From positions 1-17,425 of the forward strand of contig VSNH01000074.1 of assembly GCA_009774215.1 (NCBI GenBank): 17,425 bases of DNA, written 5' to 3'. How positions within the stretch are numbered: the stretch's first letter is position 1; each line of letters opens with the position of its first letter. Shown in pieces: positions 7,515 to 15,833 of the stretch. The notes under the pieces were generated by a model, which was not told where the DNA came from, did no database searches, and saw only the letters and a list, made by a program, of their open reading frames with translations. The translations under genes and the position numbers were made by a program. The DNA comes from Lachnospiraceae bacterium. Lineage in GTDB: Bacteria; Bacillota; Clostridia; Lachnospirales; Lachnospiraceae.

Positions 7515-8510
7515 CTATTTTTCCAGCTCTACATCCTTTAGCATCGCGCGGATATCGTCTACCCCGAGCCAATCGGTATTGTTGTCGGAGCTGTAGTGAA
7601 AACCTTCCTCCACTTTCCTGCCGGAAAGATCGGGCTGCTGCCTGTTGTTCCATGTCATCTGCGGATAGACGATAAAATGCTTGTCATACTCATACGTGGT
7701 CGCAGAATCCTCCGTCGTCACCATAATCTCATGCAGCTTCTCACCCGGTCTGATACCTGTCTCAACGATCTTACACCCAGGCAGCATCGCCTCCGCCAAA
7801 TCCGTAATCTTAAAGGAAGGTATTTTACTGATAAAAGTTTCCCCTCCGTTGGCCTCCGCCAGCGCTTTAATCACCAGCTCCACGCCCTGCGTCAGACTGA
7901 TCCAAAACCGGGTCATGCGCAGATCGGTGATGGGAAGCTCCTTCGCCCCCTCCTGAATCAGCTTGTGGAAAAAGGGAATGACAGAACCACGGCTGCCCGC
8001 CACGTTTCCGTATCTCACAATGGAGAAATTGATATCCTTCGTGCCCACGTAAGCGTTCGCCGCCACAAAGAGCTTGTCCGATACAAGCTTCGTCCCGCCG
8101 TAAAGATTGACCGGGTTCACCGCCTTGTCCGTGGACAGCGCCACCACCTTGCGCACCCCCGTATCCAGCGCGGCATCGATCACGTTCATGGCGCCGTGGA
8201 TATTGGTCTTAATGGCCTCGTTGGGATTGTATTCGCAGGCGGGCACCTGTTTCAAAGCCGCCGCGTGAATGATATAGTCCACACCCTCGCAGGCGCGTTT
8301 CAGACGTTCCACGTCTCGCACGTCGCCTATAAAAAACCGAAGCTTTTCCTCGTACTCCTTGAACTCATTGGCCATCATCCACTGTTTAAATTCATCCCGC
8401 GAATAGATGATAATTTTCTTCGGTTCATAGTGAGACAGCACGTATCGGGTGAAGCACTTTCCGAAAGAGCCTGTCCCCCCGGTTATCAGTATGGTTTTAT
8501 CTTTTAACAT
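7515..8510 (-). CDS. pseB: UDP-N-acetylglucosamine 4,6-dehydratase (5-inverting)
   Basis: A 331-residue extended short-chain dehydrogenase/reductase. The NAD(P)-binding GGTGSFG is at 11-17, IGDVRD at 61-66, and the catalytic STDKA (126-130) and NLYGGTK (Tyr137, Lys141) are intact. The Asp-Lys pair after Thr is the dehydratase signature shared with FlaA1/PseB. PseB converts UDP-GlcNAc to the 4-keto-6-deoxy-L-arabino sugar and commits it to pseudaminic-acid-type synthesis. FnlA/CapE-type dehydratases are close relatives, but the adjacent pseC and the PseG domain downstream favour PseB. AGGAGA precedes the ATG at good spacing. It lies 22 bp after the mtnA-like gene and 70 bp before pseC. Confidence 0.93.
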   Translation of the reverse strand: MLKDKTILITGGTGSFGKCFTRYVLSHYEPKKIIIYSRDEFKQWMMANEFKEYEEKLRFFIGDVRDVERLKRACEGVDYIIHAAALKQVPACEYNPNEAIKTNIHGAMNVIDAALDTGVRKVVALSTDKAVNPVNLYGGTKLVSDKLFVAANAYVGTKDINFSIVRYGNVAGSRGSVIPFFHKLIQEGAKELPITDLRMTRFWISLTQGVELVIKALAEANGGETFISKIPSFKITDLAEAMLPGCKIVETGIRPGEKLHEIMVTTEDSATTYEYDKHFIVYPQMTWNNRQQPDLSGRKVEEGFHYSSDNNTDWLGVDDIRAMLKDVELEK

Positions 8511-8532
8511 AAATCTCCTTCCTGCCTGTGCG

Positions 8533-9591
8533 TCAGATGCCCAATTTTCTGAACGCCTGCTCGTAGGGTGTCCTGCAAAGCCCCTTTTCCGTAATGATTC
8601 CTGTAATCAGCGAATGATCCGTCACGTCAAAAGCGGGATTGTACACCTTCACGCCTTCAGGCGCCATCCGCTCCTTATACCACATCTCGGTGACCTCCGA
8701 TGCCTCCCGCTCCTCGATGGGGATCTGTTCCCCCGTCTCAAGCGACATGTCTATGGTGGAGCTGGGCGCACATACATAAAAGGGAATCCCGTAATGCTTC
8801 GCCAGCACTGCCACCCCTGAGGTACCGATTTTGTTGGCGGTATCGCCGTTTGCCGCCACCCGGTCGCAGCCCACAAATACCAGATTTACAAGTCCGCTCT
8901 TCATCACGGTGGATGCCATATTGTCACAGATCAGGGTCGTGTCGATGCCCGCGCCGTGCAGCTCGAACGCAGTCAGCCTGGCTCCCTGCAAAAGCGGTCT
9001 TGTCTCGTCACAGTATACCCGAAAATCCGTCATCCCATGCTCCAGCGCCACATACATGGGCGCCGTGGCCGTGCCGTATTTCGCCGTTGCCAGCGTCCCC
9101 GCATTGCAGTGGGTGAGAATCCCGTCGCCCGGCTTAAGCAGTCCGAAACCGATCTCACCGATGCTGCGGCTGATCGCCACATCCTCGTCGCGGATGGCCT
9201 GCGCCTCCCTGAAAAGAACTTCCTTGATTTCCTCCACCGTCTTACCCGCCTGCGAAAGCAGTGTGCGCTCCATTCGGTCTAACGCCCAGAACAGATTGAC
9301 CGCCGTCGGACGTGAGGAAGCCAGAAATTTTTTCTGCTCTCTGAAATCTGCCAGAAACGTTTCGTAATCCTGCGTCCCGATACGGGACGCGGTAAGCGCG
9401 ATCCCATAAGCGGCACAGACGCCGATGGCCGGCGCGCCCCGAACGCGCAAAAAACGAATCGCCTCAAAGATATCTTCTATTTTCTCTATCCGCAGCACCT
9501 TCACCGTACCCGGCAAAAGCGTCTGATCCAGTATTTCCAGACAGCTTCTGTCCGCGGCAAGACGGACTGTGTCTAATTTCAGTGCATCCAT
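8533..9591 (-). CDS. mtnA: Methylthioribose-1-phosphate isomerase (MtnA-like)
   Basis: A 352-residue protein, the usual length for MtnA. It has RGAPAIG (51-57), the catalytic Cys in THCNAGTLAT (Cys162), CDETRP (194-199), DNMAS (223-227) and the catalytic Asp in GCDRVAANGD (Asp243), with NKIGT (253-257) after it. MtnA turns the aldose 5-methylthioribose-1-phosphate into the ketose 5-methylthioribulose-1-phosphate in methionine salvage, and also acts in 5-deoxyribose disposal. No other salvage gene is visible; the neighbours are pseB and membrane glycan proteins, so its job here is unclear. It is the first gene after the promoter at 9672-9700. The ATG at 9591 has AGGG about 5 nt upstream; an ATG at 9603 lacks an RBS. 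Confidence 0.93.
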   Translation of the reverse strand: MDALKLDTVRLAADRSCLEILDQTLLPGTVKVLRIEKIEDIFEAIRFLRVRGAPAIGVCAAYGIALTASRIGTQDYETFLADFREQKKFLASSRPTAVNLFWALDRMERTLLSQAGKTVEEIKEVLFREAQAIRDEDVAISRSIGEIGFGLLKPGDGILTHCNAGTLATAKYGTATAPMYVALEHGMTDFRVYCDETRPLLQGARLTAFELHGAGIDTTLICDNMASTVMKSGLVNLVFVGCDRVAANGDTANKIGTSGVAVLAKHYGIPFYVCAPSSTIDMSLETGEQIPIEEREASEVTEMWYKERMAPEGVKVYNPAFDVTDHSLITGIITEKGLCRTPYEQAFRKLGI

Positions 9592-9671
9592 ATTATCCCT
9601 CATTATCAGTCTTTCACTACAAGCACGATTTGCCAGTCAGACGACGCTCCGGCTGAACTTGCAACACATTT

Positions 9672-9700
9672 ATTATAGGCAGTTTCCGCAGGCGTGTCAA
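9672..9700 (-). promoter_or_regulatory. Perfect-consensus promoter for mtnA-pseB-pseC unit
   Basis: On the minus strand TTGACA (9700-9695), 17 bp, then TATAAT (9677-9672), both perfect consensus. The -35 box overlaps the TGA stop (9699-9697) of the upstream membrane protein. Transcription should start near 9665, giving a leader of about 75 nt before the mtnA ATG. No riboswitch or terminator was recognised in that leader. Confidence 0.87.
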
Positions 9701-11223
9701 CGTATTTCACGCCGCGCCTCCCACTCGTCACGGGGTATTGCCACCAGCGACTTTTTCCTGAAAAACTGCGCCATTTTCTGATTCGACCACTCATCCTTGT
9801 CAAGCGTGATCGGCAGATGCACAAGCGGCTCCTGCTCCCCCACGATAAAGGGCACCACCGCATCCTCCACGCTCTCATCCGTGAGAATCGCAGTCAGCTC
9901 ATCCATCTGTTCTTTGTAGACAGCCGCCCTTCCCGTTCGGATGTAATAATAGCACACATAATCCGTGCTGTTTTTTAAATCCATGCGACAGATGCCGATC
10001 ACCAGAAAAGCCGCGGCAAAACCAGCCGCATACACGGGCAGGCGTAAACGTTCGCCCCCACCGCCCCTCTTTTCACAGACCCAGCCCAGCCCGTAGAGAA
10101 GACTACCGAACAACGCCATGATAAATACCCAGAAAATGGTGTTGGGAACGCCCACCGAAACCGACCCGTCGTAAACGGAGCCGCCCACAAACAATACCGG
10201 CCAGTAAACCGCGCAGTACAGCCCCCACAAATACAAAATCACCAGAGCAGGACAGGGAAAGTGCAGCCGGTATTTTGGAACCGCTTCCCGCAATATGTCC
10301 CACAAAATCACGGCTGCTGCGAGCATGGCTGCCATAGCCACGGGATAATCTCCGAAGGATTTCCACGCGCCCTGCGCCCCCTGTACCAAAGCCTTTCCGA
10401 CCGCCCCGATCATTCCCACCACCGTCACGTGATACTGTGAACCACCCCGCACCGCATTGCCCGGCGCGAGCGCGCTGACCAGAAGTCCCGCCATTTCCAG
10501 TCCCGCGGGAATCAGCATCATCAGCACTCTGCGGTCCCTGCGAAAAAACAGAGCCACAAACAGCGCAAACAGGCCAAGCCCGAATATCGCCGTCAGATAA
10601 TTTGTGCCGCCCAGAAGCGTCATCCAAAGAGAAGCCAGAACAAGATCCCTTTTCCTAAAATCCAACACATAGCGAACGAAACGGGCGCAGGCAAACATCG
10701 CCAGCGCAAAAGGCACCGTATAGTGCGCCGCCCCGTTATACCAAAAAATTGCCGAAGTCTGATGGGGCACAAACTGGATCAGCACAAGCAAAAGGATCGC
10801 ATCAAGCAGTAAAAAATCCCGCCTCGACATATGCAGAAGCCGCACCAGCAGACAGTAGAGAAAATCCGATACCCCGCCGATCACCAGTCCCGTCATCAAA
10901 ATGGGAACAATCCCGTACGCGTCATGGGAAAAAACTTCCGGCTGCAGCGAAAACAAAAAAACGGAAAACCATGTCCCCTGCCAGGAATCATAATATTTCT
11001 TTACGCTCTCAAATGCTGCCTGCAAAACCCGCAGTACCGAATGCGTATCCACCCATGCCAGATGGGTCAGAAGACCAAAGCTCCAATCGTCTGCAGAAGC
11101 CCTGTCCACACCCGCCAGCGCTAAAATGGGAAGCAGGCTCATAGCAAAAACAATAACCGCCGCCCCTGTCAAAAGCGTTCTGATATTCCGCAATATTGTT
11201 CTGTCCACCCAGCCTCTTTTCAT
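9697..11223 (-). CDS. Polytopic membrane protein, DUF6056-like (GT-C type)
   Basis: A protein of 508 residues. A first membrane helix (about 15-37) precedes an extracytoplasmic loop with ASADDWSFG (43-50) and YYDSWQGTWFS (77-87). The acidic pair in the first loop and the W-x-G-x-W motif are typical of DUF6056 and related GT-C-like membrane proteins found in surface-polysaccharide loci. About nine or ten more hydrophobic segments follow, and the C-terminal 90 residues are soluble and charged. It may transfer a lipid-linked sugar or act as the polymerase of the repeat unit; neither is shown. AGAGG lies 6 nt before the ATG. Its stop codon overlaps the -35 box of the next promoter, so it ends the first block of the locus. 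Confidence 0.82.
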   Translation of the reverse strand: MKRGWVDRTILRNIRTLLTGAAVIVFAMSLLPILALAGVDRASADDWSFGLLTHLAWVDTHSVLRVLQAAFESVKKYYDSWQGTWFSVFLFSLQPEVFSHDAYGIVPILMTGLVIGGVSDFLYCLLVRLLHMSRRDFLLLDAILLLVLIQFVPHQTSAIFWYNGAAHYTVPFALAMFACARFVRYVLDFRKRDLVLASLWMTLLGGTNYLTAIFGLGLFALFVALFFRRDRRVLMMLIPAGLEMAGLLVSALAPGNAVRGGSQYHVTVVGMIGAVGKALVQGAQGAWKSFGDYPVAMAAMLAAAVILWDILREAVPKYRLHFPCPALVILYLWGLYCAVYWPVLFVGGSVYDGSVSVGVPNTIFWVFIMALFGSLLYGLGWVCEKRGGGGERLRLPVYAAGFAAAFLVIGICRMDLKNSTDYVCYYYIRTGRAAVYKEQMDELTAILTDESVEDAVVPFIVGEQEPLVHLPITLDKDEWSNQKMAQFFRKKSLVAIPRDEWEARREIR

Positions 11224-11340
11224 CTACAACCTCTTCCCCGAATACACCGCAACAGCACACGTATTCTCTATTTTTGCCTCCATGGGTCAGTCGAACATGC
11301 CCGCATGTTCCTTTGTCTCTCAAGGTCGAAAGATTTTCTT

Positions 11341-13287
11341 TCAATCGTCCACCCGAGCCGGATTCCATGCGCCCCCGTCGCCGCAGTAATACCACTCGTC
11401 ACAGAACTTATGCAAATGCTGCAGATGCCCTTCCGACAGTTTTCCGTTCCCGGAAGGAATCCGCATACCCTGCGCCTCCGCGTCCTTTACATCATCGTAA
11501 AGGGGCGTATATATCACCACCGCGTCAGCCGCCGCAATCACCGGTTCCGTGATCGCATCCTCGCTTGCGGCGCTGACAAAATACACCCTTTCATGCTTCA
11601 TAAGTTCATCCGCCACCGCCCAGATACACCATTCCTCGCCGGGTTTATAGATATAGACCACAGGAATATGCGACGCCGCCTGCTCTGCGGCAAGGGCAGT
11701 CTCCTCTTTTGCCTCCGGGTAGAGAAAGGCCACGTCCGCCCGCACATAGCTCAGCGCGACAAGCGCCACACAGAAGGCGGCCGCCACACCGATCACCCGC
11801 CTTTCCGCCCCGGCTCCCACGCCATGCAGAAAACCCTTTCCCTGTCTGTCGCCCTCCTCATCTGCCTGAGGCCGGGCTGTCAGCCGCCACTCCGCATCCT
11901 GCGGCGCTGGATCCGAAAACGGATGCCGCACCACTATATAAATGCCGAAAAAGAGCAGCAGCGCCGCAATCCCGTAAATCGGAAGCTGATAGCGGTTGGA
12001 AGTGTCGCCCAGCAGAAGCGCGGTTTTGGACACCGCCAGGAAATACCCCGCCGCCGTAAAAAGCAGCATATAAAAAACCGCGCCCGCAGAAGCTTCCCTC
12101 CTCGCAGGCTGTCCACCCTGCACGTCTTCCGTCGTCGCCACATTTGCCACCTGTCGGTTCCACACATTTTCCACCGTTTGCGCCCCGTCGTTCCCCCTTG
12201 GTTCTACATTAGCCACAAGCTTTGCCACCGCAGCCGCCAAAAGAAACAGAAGCATCAGCCCAAGCAGGCCGCCAAACGCAAAACGGTTCATCAAATCCCA
12301 GAAAAAACGCAGCCGCTCAAAGGTATTTGACAGATTGAAAAAATTCTCCGTCGCCTGCGCCCCCCGCTGCCCTTTGAACATCTGCCCGGGAAACGCGGGA
12401 TAAGTCAGATACGCCAGAACGAAAGCGAGCCCCTGAAACAGTCCGTACCGCAGGCAGTTCCAGATTTTCCTGTCCCGCCACAGCATCCATATGCAGAACG
12501 CAATTGCCAGAAAGAACAGAAAGATAAAATAATAATATTGCGTCAGAAAGCCAATATAAGTCACCAACGCCATAGCGAGAAGAGTTCTCACGGAAAGCCG
12601 AACCGTCGGCCGCCTTTCTTTACCTCTCTCCCCCTCACGTCTTCCGTCTATCCTGCACGCGTGCCCTTCCCTGTATCCGACCTGCCCGCCTGTCACTCTG
12701 CCTCTTTCCTCTTCCCGAACCACCGCCCGCACATGCAAAACCGCGCAGAGCAGTACAAAAGTCGTCAGCATTTCATACATCCGGATAAACACGACCCCAC
12801 TCATGGCCGCAGGGCTGAAGCCGTATACAAACAGCACGAGAAGCGGCAGCCGTTGGTCCTTTCCCGCCGCCAAATATGACAGATATGTCAGTAACATAAG
12901 ATTGATTCCATGACAAATCAGATTGACCGAAAGCCCGATCCACTTTGAAAACACGCCGGGCGCCAGGGAGGCCACGGTATGAAACACCCAGTAATACATG
13001 GGAGGATGCACGTCCCACGACTGCACCTGTTTTACCAGCCCGTACTGAAACCGCTCCCCCGGAAGCACCACAAACTCATTGCGGTATTCGTCCCGCTCCA
13101 TCCACTTCCCGTCCTCCACATAAAACCCGTTTGTCCGCGCGGTGGAATAGTAGGTATAAAACTCGTCCTCGTGAAATCCCTGTTTCCGGGTGCAGAACCA
13201 GAACGCCGCCGCCATCTGTAGAAGCCAGAGGATGATAAAGCATGCAACATATTTTGTTTTTTTCCTGCTGTCCATTTGCTCAACCAT
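11341..13287 (-). CDS. GT-C family glycosyltransferase-like membrane protein (PMT/ArnT type)
   Basis: A protein of 648 residues. After the first membrane helix (about 14-31) comes FHEDEFYTYY (38-47), an acidic motif where GT-C enzymes of the PMT/ArnT superfamily carry their catalytic Asp, and then WDVHPPMYYW (91-100), typical of the same group. About ten helices follow. These enzymes transfer a sugar from a polyprenyl-phosphate donor on the outer membrane face. Three hydrophilic loops are unusually long and charged (about 191-232, 357-402, 455-498). The C-terminal 130 residues are soluble. AAGG precedes the ATG by about 6 nt; an ATG four codons downstream is possible. It lies 89 bp after the GT2 gene and 117 bp before the DUF6056-like gene. 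Confidence 0.82.
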   Translation of the reverse strand: MVEQMDSRKKTKYVACFIILWLLQMAAAFWFCTRKQGFHEDEFYTYYSTARTNGFYVEDGKWMERDEYRNEFVVLPGERFQYGLVKQVQSWDVHPPMYYWVFHTVASLAPGVFSKWIGLSVNLICHGINLMLLTYLSYLAAGKDQRLPLLVLFVYGFSPAAMSGVVFIRMYEMLTTFVLLCAVLHVRAVVREEERGRVTGGQVGYREGHACRIDGRREGERGKERRPTVRLSVRTLLAMALVTYIGFLTQYYYFIFLFFLAIAFCIWMLWRDRKIWNCLRYGLFQGLAFVLAYLTYPAFPGQMFKGQRGAQATENFFNLSNTFERLRFFWDLMNRFAFGGLLGLMLLFLLAAAVAKLVANVEPRGNDGAQTVENVWNRQVANVATTEDVQGGQPARREASAGAVFYMLLFTAAGYFLAVSKTALLLGDTSNRYQLPIYGIAALLLFFGIYIVVRHPFSDPAPQDAEWRLTARPQADEEGDRQGKGFLHGVGAGAERRVIGVAAAFCVALVALSYVRADVAFLYPEAKEETALAAEQAASHIPVVYIYKPGEEWCIWAVADELMKHERVYFVSAASEDAITEPVIAAADAVVIYTPLYDDVKDAEAQGMRIPSGNGKLSEGHLQHLHKFCDEWYYCGDGGAWNPARVDD

Positions 13288-13376
13288 GTTTGACCTTTTC
13301 CTCAGCCGTTTTCAAATCCTGCGTTTTCGCACCCACTTTTGCACCCCGGCCCTGATTGCCGCGCGCCCGCCCGCTG

Positions 13377-14393
13377 CTACGCTTTCTCCCTCAATTTCAT
13401 CTTCCACCCGTGTACGCCTCTGACAGTCTTTGGCGCCGCCGTAAGCAATAGCAGATACCCTTTATTCTTCCCTGTCAGATATGAATTCTTTATGGTGTCG
13501 CCTACATGCCGCCGCAAATACTTTTTCACGTTCTGATAAAAAGCATTATGCCCGTTCATCTGCGAAAGGGGCACATGCAGCATATAATCCAGTCTCTGAT
13601 ACAAGTTAAACCGCACCGCGTATTCGTGCAGCGCGGGATACTTCCTGTCCACAAGCTCCTGCACCATGTCCGCATTTTCCACAATGTCCAGAAACACCCG
13701 GGAAAAGCTGTCATTCGTCCGCCTTCTGGTGGTGCTGTCCTGTCTGCACACCACATGGTATCCTTGCTTCGGTAAAATGCCGATGCCCGGAATCACCTGC
13801 AAAATTTCCAACAGAAGGCGGAAATCCTCATTCAGCTCCCCCTCCGGGAAACGGTGTCCCGCAAAAATTTCCCGCGGAAACAGCTTCGTACAAAAGGAAC
13901 TGTCCCCCTGGTGCAAAAGAAGTTCTTTGATAAAAGTTTCCGAATCGCAGAACCGTTCTTTTTCCGGCGGCACGCAGACATCCGCCAGCCGCCCTCCCGC
14001 TTCGTCCACCTCATCCCGAGAGATCTGCGCCACGGGGTACGCTCCTTTCTCCAGCGCGCAGGCCAGTTCCTCATACACATAGGAGTCCACATAATCGTCG
14101 CTGTCCACGAATCCGATATAATCCCCGGATGCCATCGAAAGTCCCGCATTTCTGGCGGAAGAAGCGCCGCCGTTCTCCTTATGGCGGACGACAATGCGCC
14201 CGTCCTCCGCCGCCAGCCGCTCGCAGAGTTTACCCGTACCGTCCGTGGAGCCGTCATCAACCAGCAGAATTTCCAAGTTTTCATATGTCTGGGCGCAGAG
14301 GGAGCGCACGCATCTTTCCAGACAGTTTATGGAATTATATACCGGCACAATCACGCTGATTTTTTTCGTTCCCATATACTTCTTCACGGCCAT
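13377..14393 (-). CDS. GT2 family glycosyltransferase
   Basis: A protein of 338 residues with ISVIVPVYN (12-20), nucleotide-binding DDGSTDGT (46-53), GGASSARNAG (75-84) and the metal-binding FVDSDD (95-100). The C-terminal half ends in a basic, partly hydrophobic tail. It resembles GT2 enzymes of capsule and exopolysaccharide clusters that add hexose or HexNAc units on the cytoplasmic side; specificity is unknown. The start is uncertain: the first ATG has GGAGG about 14 nt upstream, a long spacing, and the ATG six codons later (14375) has only a weak GAAGAAG. Both keep the whole catalytic domain. It lies 63 bp downstream of the GT4 gene. It is the same family as the GT2 at 2765-3793, but their sequences outside the shared motifs look clearly different, so a recent duplication is unlikely. 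Confidence 0.88.
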   Translation of the reverse strand: MAVKKYMGTKKISVIVPVYNSINCLERCVRSLCAQTYENLEILLVDDGSTDGTGKLCERLAAEDGRIVVRHKENGGASSARNAGLSMASGDYIGFVDSDDYVDSYVYEELACALEKGAYPVAQISRDEVDEAGGRLADVCVPPEKERFCDSETFIKELLLHQGDSSFCTKLFPREIFAGHRFPEGELNEDFRLLLEILQVIPGIGILPKQGYHVVCRQDSTTRRRTNDSFSRVFLDIVENADMVQELVDRKYPALHEYAVRFNLYQRLDYMLHVPLSQMNGHNAFYQNVKKYLRRHVGDTIKNSYLTGKNKGYLLLLTAAPKTVRGVHGWKMKLREKA

Positions 14394-14456
14394 TTCCCGC
14401 GCACTCTCCTCCTCTTGCCTTCCTGCGTTCCCGCCATCTGTTCCCGCGTCGACGAA

Positions 14457-15662
14457 TCAGTCGCCAGTTTGCGGCGGGGTCTTTGACTTTGCATCGTCTG
14501 TCGGCGGATACTTACCCGGCTTGATTATGGGAGCCTCGCTAAGCGGCCCCTCCGCCTCCGGACAGAGCCGTCCCTGCCTCATACCGTCCACAAACCGCAG
14601 AAGCGCGGATGCCGCATGTTCCGCGTTCCACATATCCCGGATCGTCTCGTAGGCGGCCCGCCCCATACCGCGCCTCTCCTCCCAATTTTCGAAAAGGTCA
14701 AGCACCAGCGCCTCCATTTTCTCATAGCGGCCTCCCGGATAAACCAGGCCGTTTTCCCCGTGGCGAATCAGATAGGGGGCCACGCCCACGCGGGCATCCA
14801 CCACTTCCACACAGCCGCTGTTCATGCCCTCGTTGACCACCGCGCCCCAGCCTTCCAGATGATTGCTCGTAAAGAGATGGATATGGCATTTTTCCATCAC
14901 GTCGCGCACCTGCTCCGGTTTCGTATAGCCATAAAACAAAAAATCGTCCGAGAGCCCTTCGCGCTCCACTTCTTCTTTTATTGCAGACTCCAGCTCACCG
15001 CCGCCCAGCATATGCATACGGTAAGCATATCCCTTCTTATGCAGCGTTTTGCAAAGCCGCACCGCGTACTCCGGGTGCTTTAGGGGAATAAACCGCCCCG
15101 CCCAGACGATCCGGAGCGGCCCTTCCTCCGGTTTCATCGCCGCAAAAGTCTCATCGTCATAAGTCCGCAGCTTTGTAAAATAGCCCCACTTGAAGAGCTT
15201 GCCAGGATAGGCGCCGATCAGATGAAAGTCCGATGCCGCGTAAGCTCCCGCACAGAGCATACAAATATTCTGCCCCCGATATCTGATGTGCTCCCGGTAT
15301 TTCGCCACAAGCCCTCTCGGGGAAACCGCTTTCCACTGCCCCTCCCGGTACAGCCTCTCGCTGACGCGCAGCGTCGTCTTCCCCGACCGAAGCCGCGGCG
15401 TCACGATATCTTCCCTGCCCGTCCAGCCGAAAAGCACCACGTCGCTCTCCATAATCCGTTTCAGGCACTCGTATTCATCCTTGTAGAGACACATAACATA
15501 AGGTATTTCGTCCACATCGACGCTCCATCCCATCTCCACGCGCTCCGCCTCCATGGGCATCGTCTGAATGAAGACAAACCCCTTCCCAAGCCGCTTATAA
15601 AGCGCCTCGCAGAAGGGAAGCTGGTGGTGATTGATGTAATTAGACACAAACGTAAATGTCAT
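14457..15662 (-). CDS. GT4-type glycosyltransferase (GT-B fold)
   Basis: A protein of 401 residues. The N-terminal domain begins TFVSNYINHHQ, and the C-terminal Rossmann domain (about 183-345) shows LRIVWAGRFIPLKHPEYAV, HMLGGGELE, FYGYTKPEQV and the E-x7-E motif of retaining GT4 enzymes (Glu270 and Glu278 in LEGWGAVVNEGM). The replacement of the common S-x-x-E by N-H-L-E-G-W-G is typical of one capsule subgroup. The last 45 residues are proline- and lysine-rich and probably disordered. It should transfer a sugar from a nucleotide donor to the growing lipid-linked chain. GGAGG lies 6 nt before the ATG. Upstream is a structured 171-bp spacer that may control its translation. Confidence 0.9.
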   Translation of the reverse strand: MTFTFVSNYINHHQLPFCEALYKRLGKGFVFIQTMPMEAERVEMGWSVDVDEIPYVMCLYKDEYECLKRIMESDVVLFGWTGREDIVTPRLRSGKTTLRVSERLYREGQWKAVSPRGLVAKYREHIRYRGQNICMLCAGAYAASDFHLIGAYPGKLFKWGYFTKLRTYDDETFAAMKPEEGPLRIVWAGRFIPLKHPEYAVRLCKTLHKKGYAYRMHMLGGGELESAIKEEVEREGLSDDFLFYGYTKPEQVRDVMEKCHIHLFTSNHLEGWGAVVNEGMNSGCVEVVDARVGVAPYLIRHGENGLVYPGGRYEKMEALVLDLFENWEERRGMGRAAYETIRDMWNAEHAASALLRFVDGMRQGRLCPEAEGPLSEAPIIKPGKYPPTDDAKSKTPPQTGD

Positions 15663-15833
15663 ATTTTTCCTCCACGGAGAATGCCGCTTTTCACGCTAAC
15701 CGCCATGATTCCGCTCTGCGGAATCTCAAATCAATGCGGAGAATGCCCGTATTTTGGGCATTCTCCTGCGTGAAACTTAGTGCTTCTTGGCGTCCCGTCC
15801 TATGGCGGGACGTCTTTAGAAGCACTTTTCACG
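15663..15833. promoter_or_regulatory. Structured intergenic spacer with three hairpins and short repeats
   Basis: Three inverted repeats are visible. The first, 15779-15826, has a 9-bp outer stem and an inner stem cgtcccg/cgggacg. The second, 15738-15766, has 11-bp arms and a 7-nt loop. The third, 15707-15725, has 8-bp arms and a 3-nt loop. The 11-mer cggagaatgcc occurs twice in the same orientation (15675-15685 and 15737-15747), so the arm at 15756-15766 could pair with either. An 11-bp direct repeat, cttttcacgct, flanks the block (15687-15697 and 15825-15835). No T-tract follows any hairpin, so none is a standard terminator, and no consensus promoter was found. Confidence 0.6.

Noticed and set aside
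7596..8507. 303-residue plus-strand reading frame
   Set aside because: It is antisense to pseB, whose catalytic motifs are all intact; the composition is that of a shadow frame.
11293..11310. Hairpin gaacatgc/gcatgttc between two membrane-protein genes
   Set aside because: The inverted repeat is real, but it is short, has no T-tract and no partner promoter, so I assign no function.
11305..12330. 341-residue plus-strand reading frame
   Set aside because: Antisense to the GT-C gene, very rich in Arg and His, and without an RBS or motif.
15779..15826. Rho-independent terminator after the GT4 gene at 15834-17120
   Set aside because: The hairpin is strong, but no T-run follows it on the minus strand, and the next gene starts soon after with its own RBS.
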